Of a stretch of 64,000 nucleotides of DNA, positions 20,230 to 30,696 are shown piece by piece. The notes under the pieces were generated by a model. That model was not told where the DNA came from. It saw only the letters and a program-made list of their open reading frames with translations, and searched no databases. How positions within the stretch are numbered: position 1 is the stretch's first letter; each line of letters starts with the position of its first letter. The position numbers were made by a program, and so were the translations under genes. This DNA comes from Ascarosepion bandense (lineage: Eukaryota > Mollusca > Cephalopoda > Sepiida > Sepiidae), in contig JBBBDQ010000348.1 of NCBI GenBank assembly GCA_037127315.1, positions 2,156,001 through 2,220,000 of the forward strand. The letters are read 5' to 3'.

Positions 20230-20995
20230 TTGCTTCAAAAGAATTAACCAGGCTCTCGATAAGAACGGTGAAGCTCGAGCTGTTGCACTAGATATCTCCA
20301 AAGCATTTGACAGAGTCTAGGATGGTGGCCTTCTACGCAAGCTACAGGGCTATGTTATAGCTGGACGATTGTTTGACCTAATCCAGTCTTTCGTTTCAAA
20401 TTGCGTAATGAAGGTAGTATTGAATGGAGATACTTCCAGATCCAGTGTCTCTTAAGGTTCTATTCTAGGCCCTACGCTTTTTCTGATCTTCATTAACGAT
20501 CTCCCTGATGTAATCAGATCTCAAAAAGGCATCTACGCTGACGACCCCTCTGTTTACTCCCGCCTTGATAAGAAAGCTGCCGAGGTTGATAAAGCAAACT
20601 TGGCTGCTGATTTTGAAAAGGACTTCCAATCTGTGGTGGAGTGGGATAGGAAACGGCTGGTAAATGTTAATGTTCTAAAACGAAGCTGCTATCATTTAAC
20701 CATCATACAGAATTTCTCCTACACTCCATCAGTATGGATCAGACTAGCCTCCTTGATAGCAAAACACTGCGCTTCAGCCGACCTCAAGAGGAATGACCAA
20801 ATTGAATCCATAGCTAAATCTGCTGCTAGGAAGGTTGATTCACTGTGTAGAGCCAGGAAGTTTTTCTCGTCTGAATCCATCTTGCACATGTATAGATCTA
20901 CCATCTACTCATGCATTGAATACTGCTGTCATATCTGGTCCGGTGTCACTGCTATTCATCTCGGGCTTCTTGACAAAGTCCAACGGGGAATCTGA
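20230..20995 (+). pseudogene. LINE-J reverse transcriptase fragment
   Basis: Frames joined across two stops read ARAVALDISKAFDRV (RT motif A region with the catalytic D), GSILGPTLFLIFINDLPD, GIYADDPSVYS (motif C as YADD), then a 131-codon open frame with FQSVVEWDRKRLVNVN, LCRARKFF and IEYCCHIWSG. This is the palm and thumb of a jockey/CR1-like RT. Stops replace W after FDRV and Q before GSILGP, so it is inactive. It ends abruptly at LLDKVQRGI, before the LINE-J C-terminal domain. Confidence 0.85.
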
Positions 20996-21151
20996 AATCC
21001 AACCTGGTAGCTCATAATAAATTAAAAATCCTATATTGACATCTACAAAAAAGTAATGTGCTGAATATTCTTTTACGGTTTCTGAAACAAACACCTTGGC
21101 TTTAATTGAAAATAAAAGTATACACAGAACTTTGCTTGAATCCTGAAATTT

Positions 21152-21888
21152 GACATAAGCAAACCTTTTAAAAATTGCCATATATAGTTCACGTATTGTT
21201 TATATTGAAATAAACATCTTCTTCGAATATTGACAAATATCAAATCTATTGTGAAAAAATTGACTTTCATAAAAAAAAATCTGGCATAGTGTAGTAATTT
21301 CTCATAAAGTCTGCTTTTCTTGCTTCTCAATCAACTGGACATAAGCAAACCTTTTAAAAATTGACATATATAGTTCAGGTATTGTTTATATTGAAATAAA
21401 CATCTTCTGCGAATCTTGATAAATTTCAAATCTATTGTGAAAAAATTGGCTTACATAAAAAAAAATCTGGCATAGTGTAGTAATTTCTCATAAAGTATGC
21501 TTTTCTTGCTTCTCAATCAACTGGACATAAGCAAACCTTTTAAAAATTGACATATATAGTTCACGTATTGTTTATATTGAAATAAACATCTGTGAATATT
21601 GATAAATTTCAAATCTATTGTGAAAAAATTGACTTTCATAAAAAAAAATCTGGCGTAGTGTAGTAATTTCTCATAAATTATGCTTTTCTTGCTTCTCAAT
21701 CAATTGGACATGAGCAAACCTTTTAAAAATTGACATATATAGTTCAGGTATTGTTTATATTGAAATAAACATCTGCGAATATTGATAAATTTCAAATCTA
21801 TTGTGAAGAAATTGACTTACATAAAAAAAATCTGGCATAGTGTAGTAATTTCTCATAAAGTATGCTTTTCTTGCTTCTCAAATAACTG
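21152..21888. repeat. Four-copy ~184-bp tandem satellite
   Basis: Units begin at 21152, 21338, 21524 and 21707 with GACATAAGCAAACCTTTTAA and end CTTGCTTCTCAATCAACTG. They differ by a few substitutions and a 3-base gap (CTTCTTCGAATATTGA against CTGTGAATATTGA). No coding; open frames on the minus strand are repeat artefacts. Confidence 0.95.
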
Positions 21889-22184
21889 GACATATTTTTG
21901 TCTGCATTTACTGACAAAAATATCTCCAGTTGATTGAGATACTTTAAACGTTTTAATAAAGCTTTGGATCCGACCTCATTTATCTTCGTCTTTGCTTCAT
22001 GTAATAAATCATTTTGTCATTGTACTGACTTTCTGCGTCGCACAAGAAGAGAGTTTAGACGCCAGCCAGTCTTAGTTTCCATAAAATCATGTAAGATTCG
22101 ACATATTTTACTAAAAGACCGATTAATGTTGAAAGACTGCAGCAGAAACAGTTATGAAAGCACTGAAGGGCAACTTCCCTTTCT

Positions 22185-22420
22185 TCATATGCCGTGTCCC
22201 TTCAAGACGTAGGCGATCATCTACTTTCAACTGGCTCTGTCTCTTGTCGCTCCCAATAATTTAAATTGTCATCTATTCTAAGCCCCGCTCCGTCAACCAA
22301 CAAGTACGTCTCGCGCTGCTTTCCCTCGTCTCTTCTTCCCTTTATCCGACTTGTGCGTATCAGATTCTACAGGCCTTCCTTCCTCATTACGTGCCACAGG
22401 AAATGCATTTGTCTAAGAAC
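22185..22420 (-). pseudogene. LINE-K 3' fragment
   Basis: Minus-strand text ends ATGATCGCCTACGTCTTGAA then GGGACACGGC, the LINE-K terminus. Upstream CGAGACGTACTTGTTGGTTG corresponds to the QRETYLLG part of the copy at 7.2 kb. Frameshifted. Confidence 0.65.
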
Positions 22421-22732
22421 AAACAAAAATAAAATGAAATAAATAGAAATTTTAAAAAAGAAAATATAAGAAAAATAAAGTCAACAAGAAAATTTTCTGA
22501 TGATATAGCCGAAAATCTTAACACGCTGTGGGCATTGTATTTTTATTTTTATTTTTTATTTTTTTGGTGGGGGGAGGGACGCTTCTTCTTCTTGTTTATT
22601 TTATCTTGTTTTTTCTTAAGCAGTTTACTTACGTGAAAATGTATAATCTTTAGAACTATTGTCTTAATAGCAAATTCTTCTCATGTTGTAGTCAGATGCG
22701 GAGACGTCGTTCACGAGTTATCTTCAGGAAGG

Positions 22733-22838
22733 TTCTTCTTCGTGAGCCATGTCCCTTCAGGACTTTGGCGATCATGGCCCTCCATTTGGCTCCATCTCTT
22801 GTCACCCTCAATAATCTTTCTCTTGGCATCTCTTCCAG
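22733..22838 (-). mobile_element. LINE-K 3' end, left arm of inverted pair
   Basis: The minus strand runs from GAAGAGATGCCAAGAGAAAG to ATGGAGGGCCATGATCGCC, CTGAAGGGACATGGC and GAAGAAG. Its upstream end abuts that of the next, plus-strand copy. Confidence 0.75.
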
Positions 22839-22980
22839 TAATGGAACGAGGGTTGGATAGTATAACAGGAGAAGGCGTGCTGAGAGCCACCAGGGATAGA
22901 GAGACGTGGAGGGCCATGATCGCCTTCGTCCTGAAGGGACAGGGCACATAGAAGAAGAAGAAGAAGAAGAAGAACAAGAA
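22839..22980 (+). mobile_element. LINE-K 3' end, right arm of inverted pair, with (GAA)n/(CAA)n tail
   Basis: Encodes VLRATRDRETWRAMIAFVLK followed by GQGT and a stop, the intact-looking LINE-K C-terminus, then GAAGAAG and AACAAC repeats to about 23004. It is inverted relative to the previous copy with no spacer. Confidence 0.8.
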
Positions 22981-23005
22981 CAACAACAACAACAACAACA
23001 ACAAC

Positions 23006-23188
23006 GAGAGTAGGTCAATGTTGGACGATAGTAGTCGACAGTTAGTCAAATACGAAAGTAGTCAGCGACCTGGTAAGATTACACTGCGTAATACATATTA
23101 TATCAAGTTCCTAACATTTTGAACGTCGAATCCTTTAGGACCGACTTTAGCACAAATACTCACCTCAACTGCGAAAATAACTACCACA
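23006..23188 (+). repeat. 5' LTR, truncated at its start
   Basis: Matches 28790-28971 and ends CTACCACA; about 75-85 bases at the TG end are missing, replaced by the LINE-K tail repeat. The next bases, ACAATTTTGGCGACGAAG, sit where the primer-binding site should be. Confidence 0.88.
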
Positions 23189-23570
23189 ACAATTTTGGCG
23201 ACGAAGATGAGACAAAAAGAATTCTTTCCACTCTCCAAAAGTCAATTTTGGCGACGAAGATATCAAACTCACGTGGAGAAGATAAAAAGAATTTTTTCCA
23301 CTCGCCAAAAGACAATTTTGGCGACGAGGATTCGGATATCGGACGAAGATATCAGAATCGGAGCAATAAAGAAGAAAAAATCTCTTTTTTACTCATCAAA
23401 AACAATTTTGGGCGACGAAATTCAGACTCATACTGAGGAAGAGGAAATTCGATCGCCACAATAATTTTGGCGAAAAAGTCTCGGATTCCCGTTTAAAAAA
23501 TGAAAAAACAACTTGGCAAAGTTTCTCGCAAGCCAAGACGACAATTTAGTGGCGAAAAAGTCTGTCGTAT
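23189..23570 (+). promoter_or_regulatory. Leader with about six copies of a primer-site-like motif
   Basis: AATTTTGGCGACGAAGAT or close variants start near 23191, 23244, 23304, 23404, 23462 and (weak) 23552. Between the first copies lie AAAAAGAAT and TTTCCACTC-CCAAAAG blocks, so this is a 55-100-bp imperfect tandem repeat. A Gypsy leader normally has one primer site. Confidence 0.8.
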
Positions 23571-23693
23571 TCTCAACTGAGAAGAGAAACATTTTTTCTC
23601 GATAATACAGTTTGCTTAAATAGGTCACGAATTGTAAATTCGTAGGACTCCACTCCTCTACAGTATTAGGCATTGTGTTCATTCTTGGCGAAA

Positions 23694-24430
23694 ATGGAAG
23701 AATGTAAAAGTCTATTCCTGGAATTCTTTAAGTTCCTGTCGGAACAACAGACGAAAATATTAGAGCAACAAAAAACATTCCAGATGCAGATACAGGAGGA
23801 AACTTTCAATAGACAAATGCAATTCCAACAAAAAATATAACAGATACATGGGAAGTTTCAAAATAAAATTCTGGAAATATCTGAGAAGAGGAAAGAGAAA
23901 AATCTAAAAAATGATTATTTTCCGGAGAATACAATATGGAATTGAATTGAAATATTCACGTACAGTCCAGATGAAGAAATAACTTTTACGGAGTGTTATA
24001 AAAACATATAGGGACGTGTATAATGAGGACTGCTATTTGTGGTCTAAAGGAAAGAAGGTCAGGCTTCTTTTAAGCAAATTAGGAACTGCTGAGCATAACA
24101 AATTGGTAAACTACATTTTACAAAAAAAAACTGGCGAGTTAACTTTTACCGAGGCGGTAAATATATTAAGTGAATTATTTACTAAAAAGACATCTCTGTT
24201 CCACAAAAGGTGGAAGTGTTTAAATCTGACGAAAGATAACGAACAAGACTATATAACATTCGCAGCCAATGTGAATAAGCATTATAAAGAATTCAAGCTA
24301 GCAGAATTAAGCGCAGACAATTTTAAGTGTTTGGTGTTTGTTCAGGGAATGCAGAAAGCAACACATAATACAAAAATGGGATAGGATATATACACTATTA
24401 TTGAGCATGTGGTAAGAAATTTGCAATAAC
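23694..24430 (+). pseudogene. Gypsy gag (capsid region), broken
   Basis: The first ATG gives EECKSLFLEFFKFLSEQQ followed by a glutamine-rich coiled-coil-like stretch up to a stop at about 23838. Another frame from 24016 gives YLWSKGKKVRLLLSKLGTAE, NYILQKKTGELTFTEAVNIL, KRWKCLNL and FKLAELSADNFKCLVFVQGM, the well-conserved capsid portion of Mag-like gag. Two stops and at least one frameshift separate them, and the frame stops at 24384 before the zinc knuckle. Confidence 0.85.
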
Positions 24431-24525
24431 ATATTATTAGTGGATGTATGCATTCATTTATAACACAGGGACCAAATGTATAATGACTTATCTTTATCTA
24501 TTCAGTTCTCTTTTTCTCCTTCTTT

Positions 24526-24531
<6 letters not shown>

Positions 24532-24572
<41 letters not shown>
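24532..24572. repeat. (TC)n microsatellite
   Basis: About 20 units inside the gag insert. Confidence 0.95.
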
Positions 24573-24576
<4 letters not shown>

Positions 24577-25196
24577 TTATTTTTTCTTCCTTCTTTCTTT
24601 TCTACATATACTTGGATTCGAATGCTGCCCGACCGTAGTAAACGTCTCTGCAATTTTCTTCACTTTCGTTTCTTCAACTGAACGTTATATTCTCTGCAAA
24701 TCTGCATCGATATCTTTCTTATCTGATGATCGATTCGGTCTATTACATATTCTTTATTTCCTTTTGACATAGCTGGATTTTATATTCTTAGAATTCTGTA
24801 ATTTCTCATTTAAATCTTCTTATCAACTTAACGAATAAATCATATACTCTTATGATTTTTATCCGAAGTTGCTACGACTGAACAGGTTGATATATATCAT
24901 TATAAAAATGGTCCTCCTCATTCATTCATAGACTGTCTGAGCATCAGCGTAGAAATATCGTGACCTGATCAGTCGAAATCTAGCCCACACCTGACTGAAT
25001 TTTCTGATTACCTCGGATTCGGATTTTAGGCACTAATTTGGTCGACTGCTGATTAATGATCTTTCATGTCTGGCTTTTATCTAGACAGTTGTTACTAGGT
25101 GGATATTTGGGTCAGTTTAACTTTTGCCCTGCTACTCCCAAACTGATTATATGCTTACACGTGACGAGCTCTTTGTTGTCTAGCAAGGTCTAAGCT

Positions 25197-25197
<1 letters not shown>

Positions 25198-25268
<71 letters not shown>
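25198..25268. repeat. (GT)n microsatellite
   Basis: 35 uninterrupted units, the longest GT tract in the window. Confidence 0.98.
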
Positions 25269-25269
<1 letters not shown>

Positions 25270-25408
25270 GATCTGCATTCGTAACAAGAGTGCACAAGAT
25301 ATATTAGCGTAAAGAAAGATTAAAAAAAGACAGAACAGTCTGGCGTTTCGTATATAAGGAAAAGAGGCTACAGAGTAAAAAGTCAGTCTATCAAAAAGAA
25401 TTCTAAAA

Positions 25409-25980
25409 TTGCAGATTATAATGCAAAAACTGAAATACCAGAGAAAAATAAACAAAAACTCCCGAAGCCATGTGTTGCTTGCGGTGATCTACACTGGACA
25501 GATTTTAGGAATAAAAAATGTTTCAACTGTAAAAGATTGTAAGTCAAGAAATAAAGACAATAAAATAAGAAAATTAAAATTCAACATGGTAAAAGATGGA
25601 AGAACCAAAAAATTTGTTACCATCGAAATAAGTAATAAAAATATAAAAATGCAACTTGATACGGGTTTCGATTTATCTATCATCAATTTGCATACGCGGA
25701 AAAAGTGGGGAAACCAACTTTAATGAAGACAAAGAAAATTGCGAGGTCAGTGACGGGAGAAACAATACAATTTATTGAAGAGTTTGTTAAAAACGTCACG
25801 GTAAATAAAAAAAAGTAAAAAGCTAAACTATTTGTCATAGAAAATGCCACGAACTTACTTGGTACGAATTGGATAATAGAATTATACGATCTACAGATAA
25901 GTTCTTTCTGTTACAAGGTAGAAAGTTTAAACACCGAAAACCGAAAAGTAATAAAAAAAAGAACTTAAGGAAACATTTCC
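25409..25980 (+). pseudogene. Gypsy zinc knuckle and aspartic protease
   Basis: KPCVACGDLHWTDF-NKKCFNC (from 25465) is the CxxC-H-C-type knuckle of this clade. In the next frame KFVTIEISNKNIKMQLDTG has the DTG catalytic triplet at 25658-25666, then FDLSIINLHT. After a frameshift, TKKIARSVTGETIQFIEEFV and AKLFVIENATNLLGTNWI give the flap and C-terminal part. DTG is preserved, but frameshifts near 25545 and 25700 and an in-frame stop prevent a continuous protein. Confidence 0.85.
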
Positions 25981-26774
25981 TACTGTTTTTTCTCCAGGTT
26001 TGGGAACGTGTACCAAGATGGAGGCAAAGTTCCAGCTAAAAGCAAACGCTCAGGCAGAAAAGGGATGTGTCGTTTGCCTCAATTGAACCGATAGATAAAG
26101 AATTAGACAGATTAGAGAAAACCGGTGGACATAAAAAAAGGTTGAGTCTAGTGAATGGGCGACACCGACGGTATACGTGAAAAAAGTCTAAAGAAATTCG
26201 TGTGTGAGCTGATTTTTATACGGGTTTCAACGCGGCACTCAAAGATTATAATTATCCCCTACTAACAGCAGAAGAAATATTTGCTAAGCTAAACGGAGGC
26301 ACAATATTTTCGAAGATAGACCTCAGCGATACAAATCTGCAAATACCGGTAGAAAAGGAAACATCAAAACCTTTGTGTATAAACACACATCGGGGTCTGT
26401 ATAAATTTCACAGAATACCTTTTGGAATGAAGGTCACGCCCGCCATTTTCCAGCAGATAATAGATTCGACGTTGGGTGGTGTAGACTTTGCCGTAGCATA
26501 TCTGGACGATATCCACATGAGAAGTACATGTAAAGCAGAACACGTGGAAAATGTAAAGGCTGTAGTTTCAAAAATACAGGAATTTGGATTTAAACTCAAG
26601 AAAAGCAAATGTGAGTTTTTTATGGAGAAAGTAAAATATTTGGGGTGGATCAGCGATAAGAATGGTAGAAGGCCAGACCCAGAGAGATCAGCGGCTATAA
26701 AAGACATGCCGGCTCCGAATGATATTACCACATTACAAAGTGTTTTGGGATTAGCAAATTATTACCAAGTATAG
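25981..26774 (+). pseudogene. Gypsy reverse transcriptase
   Basis: After frameshifted remnants (GLGTCTKMEAKFQLK, SEWATPTVYVKKS) an open frame gives IFSKIDLSDTNLQIPV (motif A, D present), KFHRIPFGMKVTPAIFQ (motif B), VAYLDDI (motif C YxDD, at 26499-26510), KLKKSKCEFF and VKYLGWISDKNG. It ends at a stop after LANYYQV. The polymerase motifs are intact; the upstream part has a stop after VVCLN. It makes cDNA from element RNA in the virus-like particle in active relatives. Confidence 0.9.
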
Positions 26775-26879
26775 CTCCCTAAAATGTATAATCTGCGGGT
26801 ACCATTAAATGATTTATTAAAGAAAGGAAAATACTCTGGAAATGAACTAATGAATGCCAGAAAGCATTTGATAAGATAA

Positions 26880-27250
26880 AGGATGTGTTAACTTTGGAAT
26901 TATTTTTAACCCACTACAACTCGAATTTAGAGAAAATAGTAGCTTGCAACGCAAGTGTGTATAGAGTAGGAGCATGCATCTTACACAAAAAGCCAGATGG
27001 TCAAGTAAAACCAATTGCTCATGCTTCCAGAGCATTACTTCCGGCTGAGAAAACTTACTCTCAGAGAAAGAAAGAGGCTCTAGGAATTATATTTGCGGTA
27101 GCGAAATTTCACCGTTTTGTCCACGGTCGACATTTTAAGCTACAAACTGATCATGAGCCTCTAATTTCGAATTTTGGGTCGAAAAAGGGTTTCCCGAAGC
27201 ACACAGCCAACCGATTACAGAGATGGGGTATAATACTTCTAAATTTATAA
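26880..27250 (+). pseudogene. Gypsy RNase H
   Basis: Open frame with IVACNASVYRVGACI, KPIAHASRALLPAEKTYSQR, KKEALGIIFAVAKFHRFVHG and LQTDHEPLISNFGSKKGFP. The first catalytic acidic residue of the family (DAS) is N here; the E of KEAL and the D of TDH are kept. A stop follows LLNL at 27250. The role in relatives is removal of template RNA during reverse transcription. Confidence 0.88.
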
Positions 27251-27257
27251 CTTCAGC

Positions 27258-28210
27258 ATGGAGTACGTACCATTTGGATACGCTGATGGGCTGTCCAGGT
27301 TAATTCCTAAGATGAAAGAATCATTACAAGACACAGTAATTGCCTCACTGAAGTCAGAAAAAGAGCTGAAATTTACTGTGTGTAATGCAGTTCGGCAACT
27401 TCCGTTAACTTTAGAAAAAATAAAAGAAGAAGCCACCAGGGACAATTATATCTTGAAAATAAAAGAAAAAATAGCCGAGAGGGACCAGTACACAACAAAT
27501 GTTTTTTTCGTTTTGCGATACAGTACTGTTATACAGAAAACGTGTGCTGATTCCATACACACTGCGAAATTAAATACTACAAGATTTTCATACTGGTCAT
27601 CCGGGCAGCATTATGATGAAGAACCTGTTGCAAAGATTTGTATATTGGCTGAATATGGACAGGGACATTGAGAACGCAGGGGCAAAATGTAAAGGCTATG
27701 CCTTAGCTCAAAGGCACCTCGATAAAATTTAATCCCTGGACAAAAACAGACATACTGTGGTCTAGATTATATGTGGATTTCGCAGGTCTACTGAATGAAT
27801 ACTATTACATCATAGTAGTGGATAGTTTTTCGAAATGGCCTGAGATTCAAAGGATAAGAGAACCGACGACGCAAAGTAATTAAAACTTCAGGCTGTAATT
27901 GTTCGCAAGGTTTCGTGTGGTGGACGCAATTGTGACGGACAACTGAAGTCAATTTACGTCGAAACAATTTAAAGATTTCTGCAAGGAATACAACGCCGAA
28001 CATGTTACCACAGCTCCATATCACCCGAGATCACACGGGTTAGCTGAGAAATTTGTGGACACCCTAAAAAGTGCTTTAAAGAAAGCTAGGGAAATACCTG
28101 CAGATGAAGCCCTATAGAAGTTTCACAGGTATACAGACTTGCACCAAATAACAGAACACCAGCCTCACAATCACCGGCTGAGGTGATGTTCGCACGTCAA
28201 ATTGCTACCA
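27258..28210 (+). pseudogene. Gypsy connection region and integrase
   Basis: A 137-codon frame from YVPFGYADGLSRLIPK covers the linker. In another frame GHPG at 27595-27606, then MKNLLQRFVYWLNMDRDIEN, begins the zinc domain. Core residues appear in pieces: VDFAGLLNEYYYIIVVDSFS (first D), IVTDN followed by a stop (second D), YHPRSHGLAEKFVDTLKSAL (catalytic E). At least four stops or frameshifts. Related to the relic at 17.7-18.7 kb but a different copy. Confidence 0.88.
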
Positions 28211-28244
28211 AAAAAGACAAAGCCAGGTAGAAAAAATTATTCAA

Positions 28245-28714
28245 GTAAAAAAATACAATCCTGGTGAAAAAGTATATTTTAAGGTCTACAAACAAAATAA
28301 ATCATTCTGGGAGTTTGAAAAAATAGAAAAGCGGATTGGCAATATGATGTACTTGGTGAACGGCGACATTCACGAGCAGACGGCACAGTAACCAGTTCAG
28401 ACGATGCCCTTCAGACGTGGTTGACAGCGGTCCCGCGGAAGAAACGCCTATGTAAGTGATTTTCGATAACTTTGATCTACCAATGCCAGTAACAATTTTA
28501 CCTGAGGTACGCCGATTCAGGAGGATAAGAGAGGCAACTAATCATTTAAAAGTGGATCCAAAACGTAGGAGATACACTAAGATGTTGCTAAAAAATTAAG
28601 TGTTTTTTTATTATGTTTTATTTTCTTTTTCCATATTTCCTGTAGAAATTTAAAAAAATAAAAAAAATAAAGAAAACAGTGTTACTGCTACGGAGTAAAG
28701 TTTTAGGATGGAGG
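28245..28714 (+). pseudogene. Gypsy integrase C-terminus and 3' untranslated end
   Basis: KYNPGEKVYFKVYKQNKSFW and IEKRIGNMMYLVNGD match the SH3-like C-terminal block of the clade. Coding fades after 28600. The polypurine tract AGGATGGAGG sits at 28706-28714 just before the LTR. Confidence 0.75.
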
Positions 28715-28971
28715 TGTTATGGTGAAACACACCTATTCTATAGTTAATAGACTCTCCCACCTAATTTTAGTAGAAGTAGTAAAAGGAACGAAGGTCAGTC
28801 GAAGTTGGACGATAGTAGACGACAGTTATTCGAGGACGAAAGTACTCAGCGACCTGGCAAGATTACACTGCGTAATACATATTATATCAAGTTCCTAACA
28901 TTTTGGACGTCGAATCTATTAGGACCGACTTTAGCACAAATACTAGCCTCCATTGCGAAAATAACTCCACA
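28715..28971 (+). repeat. 3' LTR, complete (257 bp)
   Basis: TGTTATGGTGAAACAC... to ...ATAACTCCACA, giving the TG...CA ends. It begins directly after the polypurine tract, and its second half matches the 5' LTR. Confidence 0.9.
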
Positions 28972-28972
28972 G

Positions 28973-29037
<65 letters not shown>
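28972..29037. repeat. (GATA)n microsatellite
   Basis: Begins at the very base after the 3' LTR, so the element may have inserted into a GATA tract. Confidence 0.97.
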
Positions 29038-29038
<1 letters not shown>

Positions 29039-29715
29039 TGAATAGACTGGGATAGATTCATAAATATTCACAGCTAGTATTCCCTCTAAAACGTACACAT
29101 TTTCATTCATTTAACTTCCCCCTTTTCCTCGATTCGACAAAATTATTTAGTAACTCTTGAGTGGCTCTTGGGCCTTGTATTAGGTGACAAGAGTATAGAA
29201 ATATATCACTAATCATTTTTAAATCTTTACTCGATGTTTCATTTTTTCCTTTGTATTCACTCTTCATCAGTTTTATTGCGAACAGAATTTATTTGCAGAT
29301 ATTTTCCTTCCTTTTTAAGAAAAACTATGTTATTTTATAATGAGATAATTTACTTCAAACTATTAAAAAATTATTTTCTATTCGATAAAATTTTCATTAA
29401 TACTTCATATATAAAATAAATGTTTTCTGATAATGGAAGAACAATTTTATTTTTTGGTTTTGTTATTTAATGTTGGATTTTTTTATTTTTCTTTCAATAG
29501 TTTATTTAAATTTTAGGGTAGTTTCACGGTACTTAAATTTCACCATTGAGAACATGAATTTCCGCACACTGTTAATATAATGAATGTCTTCAATCATTTA
29601 TGACACATTTAGATAAATATTTAGATATATATTTGCGGATTGTACAGTTAACTGTATTGTTATTTAATAAAATGGCAACTCTTAAAATTCTGTTTGAACT
29701 GAATTAAGAATAGCA
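29038..29715. other. AT-rich unannotated interval
   Basis: No element or coding domain seen. Confidence 0.45.
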
Positions 29716-29986
29716 GGATGTGCGCTGTGGTGCAGTGGATATCGGCTTGGAACCAGAAATTCGAGAGCCAAGTTCGAATTCCGGTTCATTCACTCAGGCA
29801 CAAAAACCTTTTAGAAAGGTATTAATCCATCTCTTCTCCTTTCAGCTGTGGGTTAAATAGCAGGACGGATAGGTTTCTATAGCACTGGTAGGCAACCAGT
29901 CTACTGCGTAAAATATTCTGCGACGTCAGTTATGTCTCTTTCAAGACATGATCGCCTAAGCGTGTATCACGTATGACACATAACTG
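29716..29986 (+). mobile_element. SINE-1
   Basis: GGATGTGCGCTGTGGTGCAG head, AAGTTCGAATTCCGGTT B-box, GTGGGTTAAATAGCAGGAC mid-tail and TCTTTCAAGACATGATCGCC distal tail. Slightly shortened between the B-box and mid-tail. Confidence 0.9.
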
Positions 29987-30105
29987 GGTGATAAGAGTTG
30001 CAATTTGCATTATTGAAATTGTGCAATTATTTAAACAAAATATATTTATAATGTTCTATTTCTTTTAAATTAGACATACGAAGACGTCCAACATAGACAT
30101 CCCTA

Positions 30106-30215
30106 TTCACACACACACACACACATTATGGTAGAAACCTAGGTCGCCTAATAACTCGTTTACAAATGGAATACACACACACACACATATATATATATAT
30201 ATGTGTGTGTGTGTC
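30106..30215. repeat. (CA)n...(CA)n-(TA)n-(TG)n microsatellites
   Basis: A short CA run at 30110, then a compound CA-TA-TG palindromic tract at 30169-30215. Confidence 0.9.
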
Positions 30216-30403
30216 TTATTATGGACTCTCCAGTCGATTTCGACGTATGAGTGTCTAACCCAGTTAAACAAAGAATACTGTCACACAAAGAATAGTTTAG
30301 AGTGGTGAAGGCTTGTGTAGCACCATCCACACCTTTTTGGAACTGCTGATAACAAACAATCGGTGCAGAAGTTCGCCTCAGATCGCATGAAGAGCAGATC
30401 TCA

Positions 30404-30674
30404 GTTATTTAACCCATAACTGCAGTAAAGGGACGGATTAATAACTTTTCCAAGATGACCAGTGCGCAAGTGAATGCAGTGTGTTTGACTGAAATTGCAA
30501 CTCGGCTCACCAATTTCCCTTTCTAAACCGACATCACCGCACCACAACACACATCCGTCTATAAACGCTTACAGCACCTGGCATTCCCAACCGGTCACCC
30601 AACTAAGTACTGACCAGGCTCAATGTTGCTTAACTTCGGTGATCGAGCAGGAAACGGTGTATTCAACGTGATAT
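30404..30674 (-). mobile_element. SINE-5S composite
   Basis: Minus strand: 5S-like head 30674-30563 (TTCCTGCTCGATCACCGAAG, AAGTTAAGCAACATTGAGCC, GGTCAGTACTTAGTTGGGTG), tRNA-like body about 30556-30478, tail ending CAGTTATGGGTTAAATAACT. Same junction between the modules as in the copies at 1-287 and 39.2 kb. The 5S end runs into (TA)n. Confidence 0.85.
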
Positions 30675-30692
30675 ATATATATATATATAGTA
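30675..30692. repeat. (TA)n microsatellite
   Basis: Short TA run between SINE-5S and SINE-2. Confidence 0.9.
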
Positions 30693-30696
30693 TTTA

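Larger units (their letters stand above)
24431..25280. other. Foreign ~0.85-kb segment splitting gag
   Basis: Includes (CT)n at 24534-24570 and (TG)n at 25198-25268. The rest is pyrimidine-rich on the plus strand and matches nothing else in the window. No terminal repeats or target duplication found. Confidence 0.6.
23006..28971 (+). mobile_element. Ty3/Gypsy LTR retrotransposon (Mag-like), near full length, defective
   Basis: Order: truncated 5' LTR, repeated leader, gag, ~0.85-kb foreign insert, zinc knuckle, protease, RT, RNase H, integrase, polypurine tract, 3' LTR. The two LTRs share long identical blocks such as GATTACACTGCGTAATACAT and ACCGACTTTAGCACAAATAC, differing at roughly one base in ten to fifteen. 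The domain order (RT, RNase H, integrase) and sequence style place it in Ty3/Gypsy. Multiple stops and frameshifts make it inactive. There is no envelope-like frame. It is bordered by (CAA)n on the left and (GATA)n on the right. Confidence 0.92.

Noticed and set aside
22692..23049. Serine- and leucine-rich minus-strand frames
   Set aside because: Generated by (GAA)n and (CAA)n tails of LINE-K.
25981..26774. Bacterial or host telomerase-type reverse transcriptase
   Set aside because: Motif order with RNase H and integrase following, and flanking LTRs, show a Ty3/Gypsy element.
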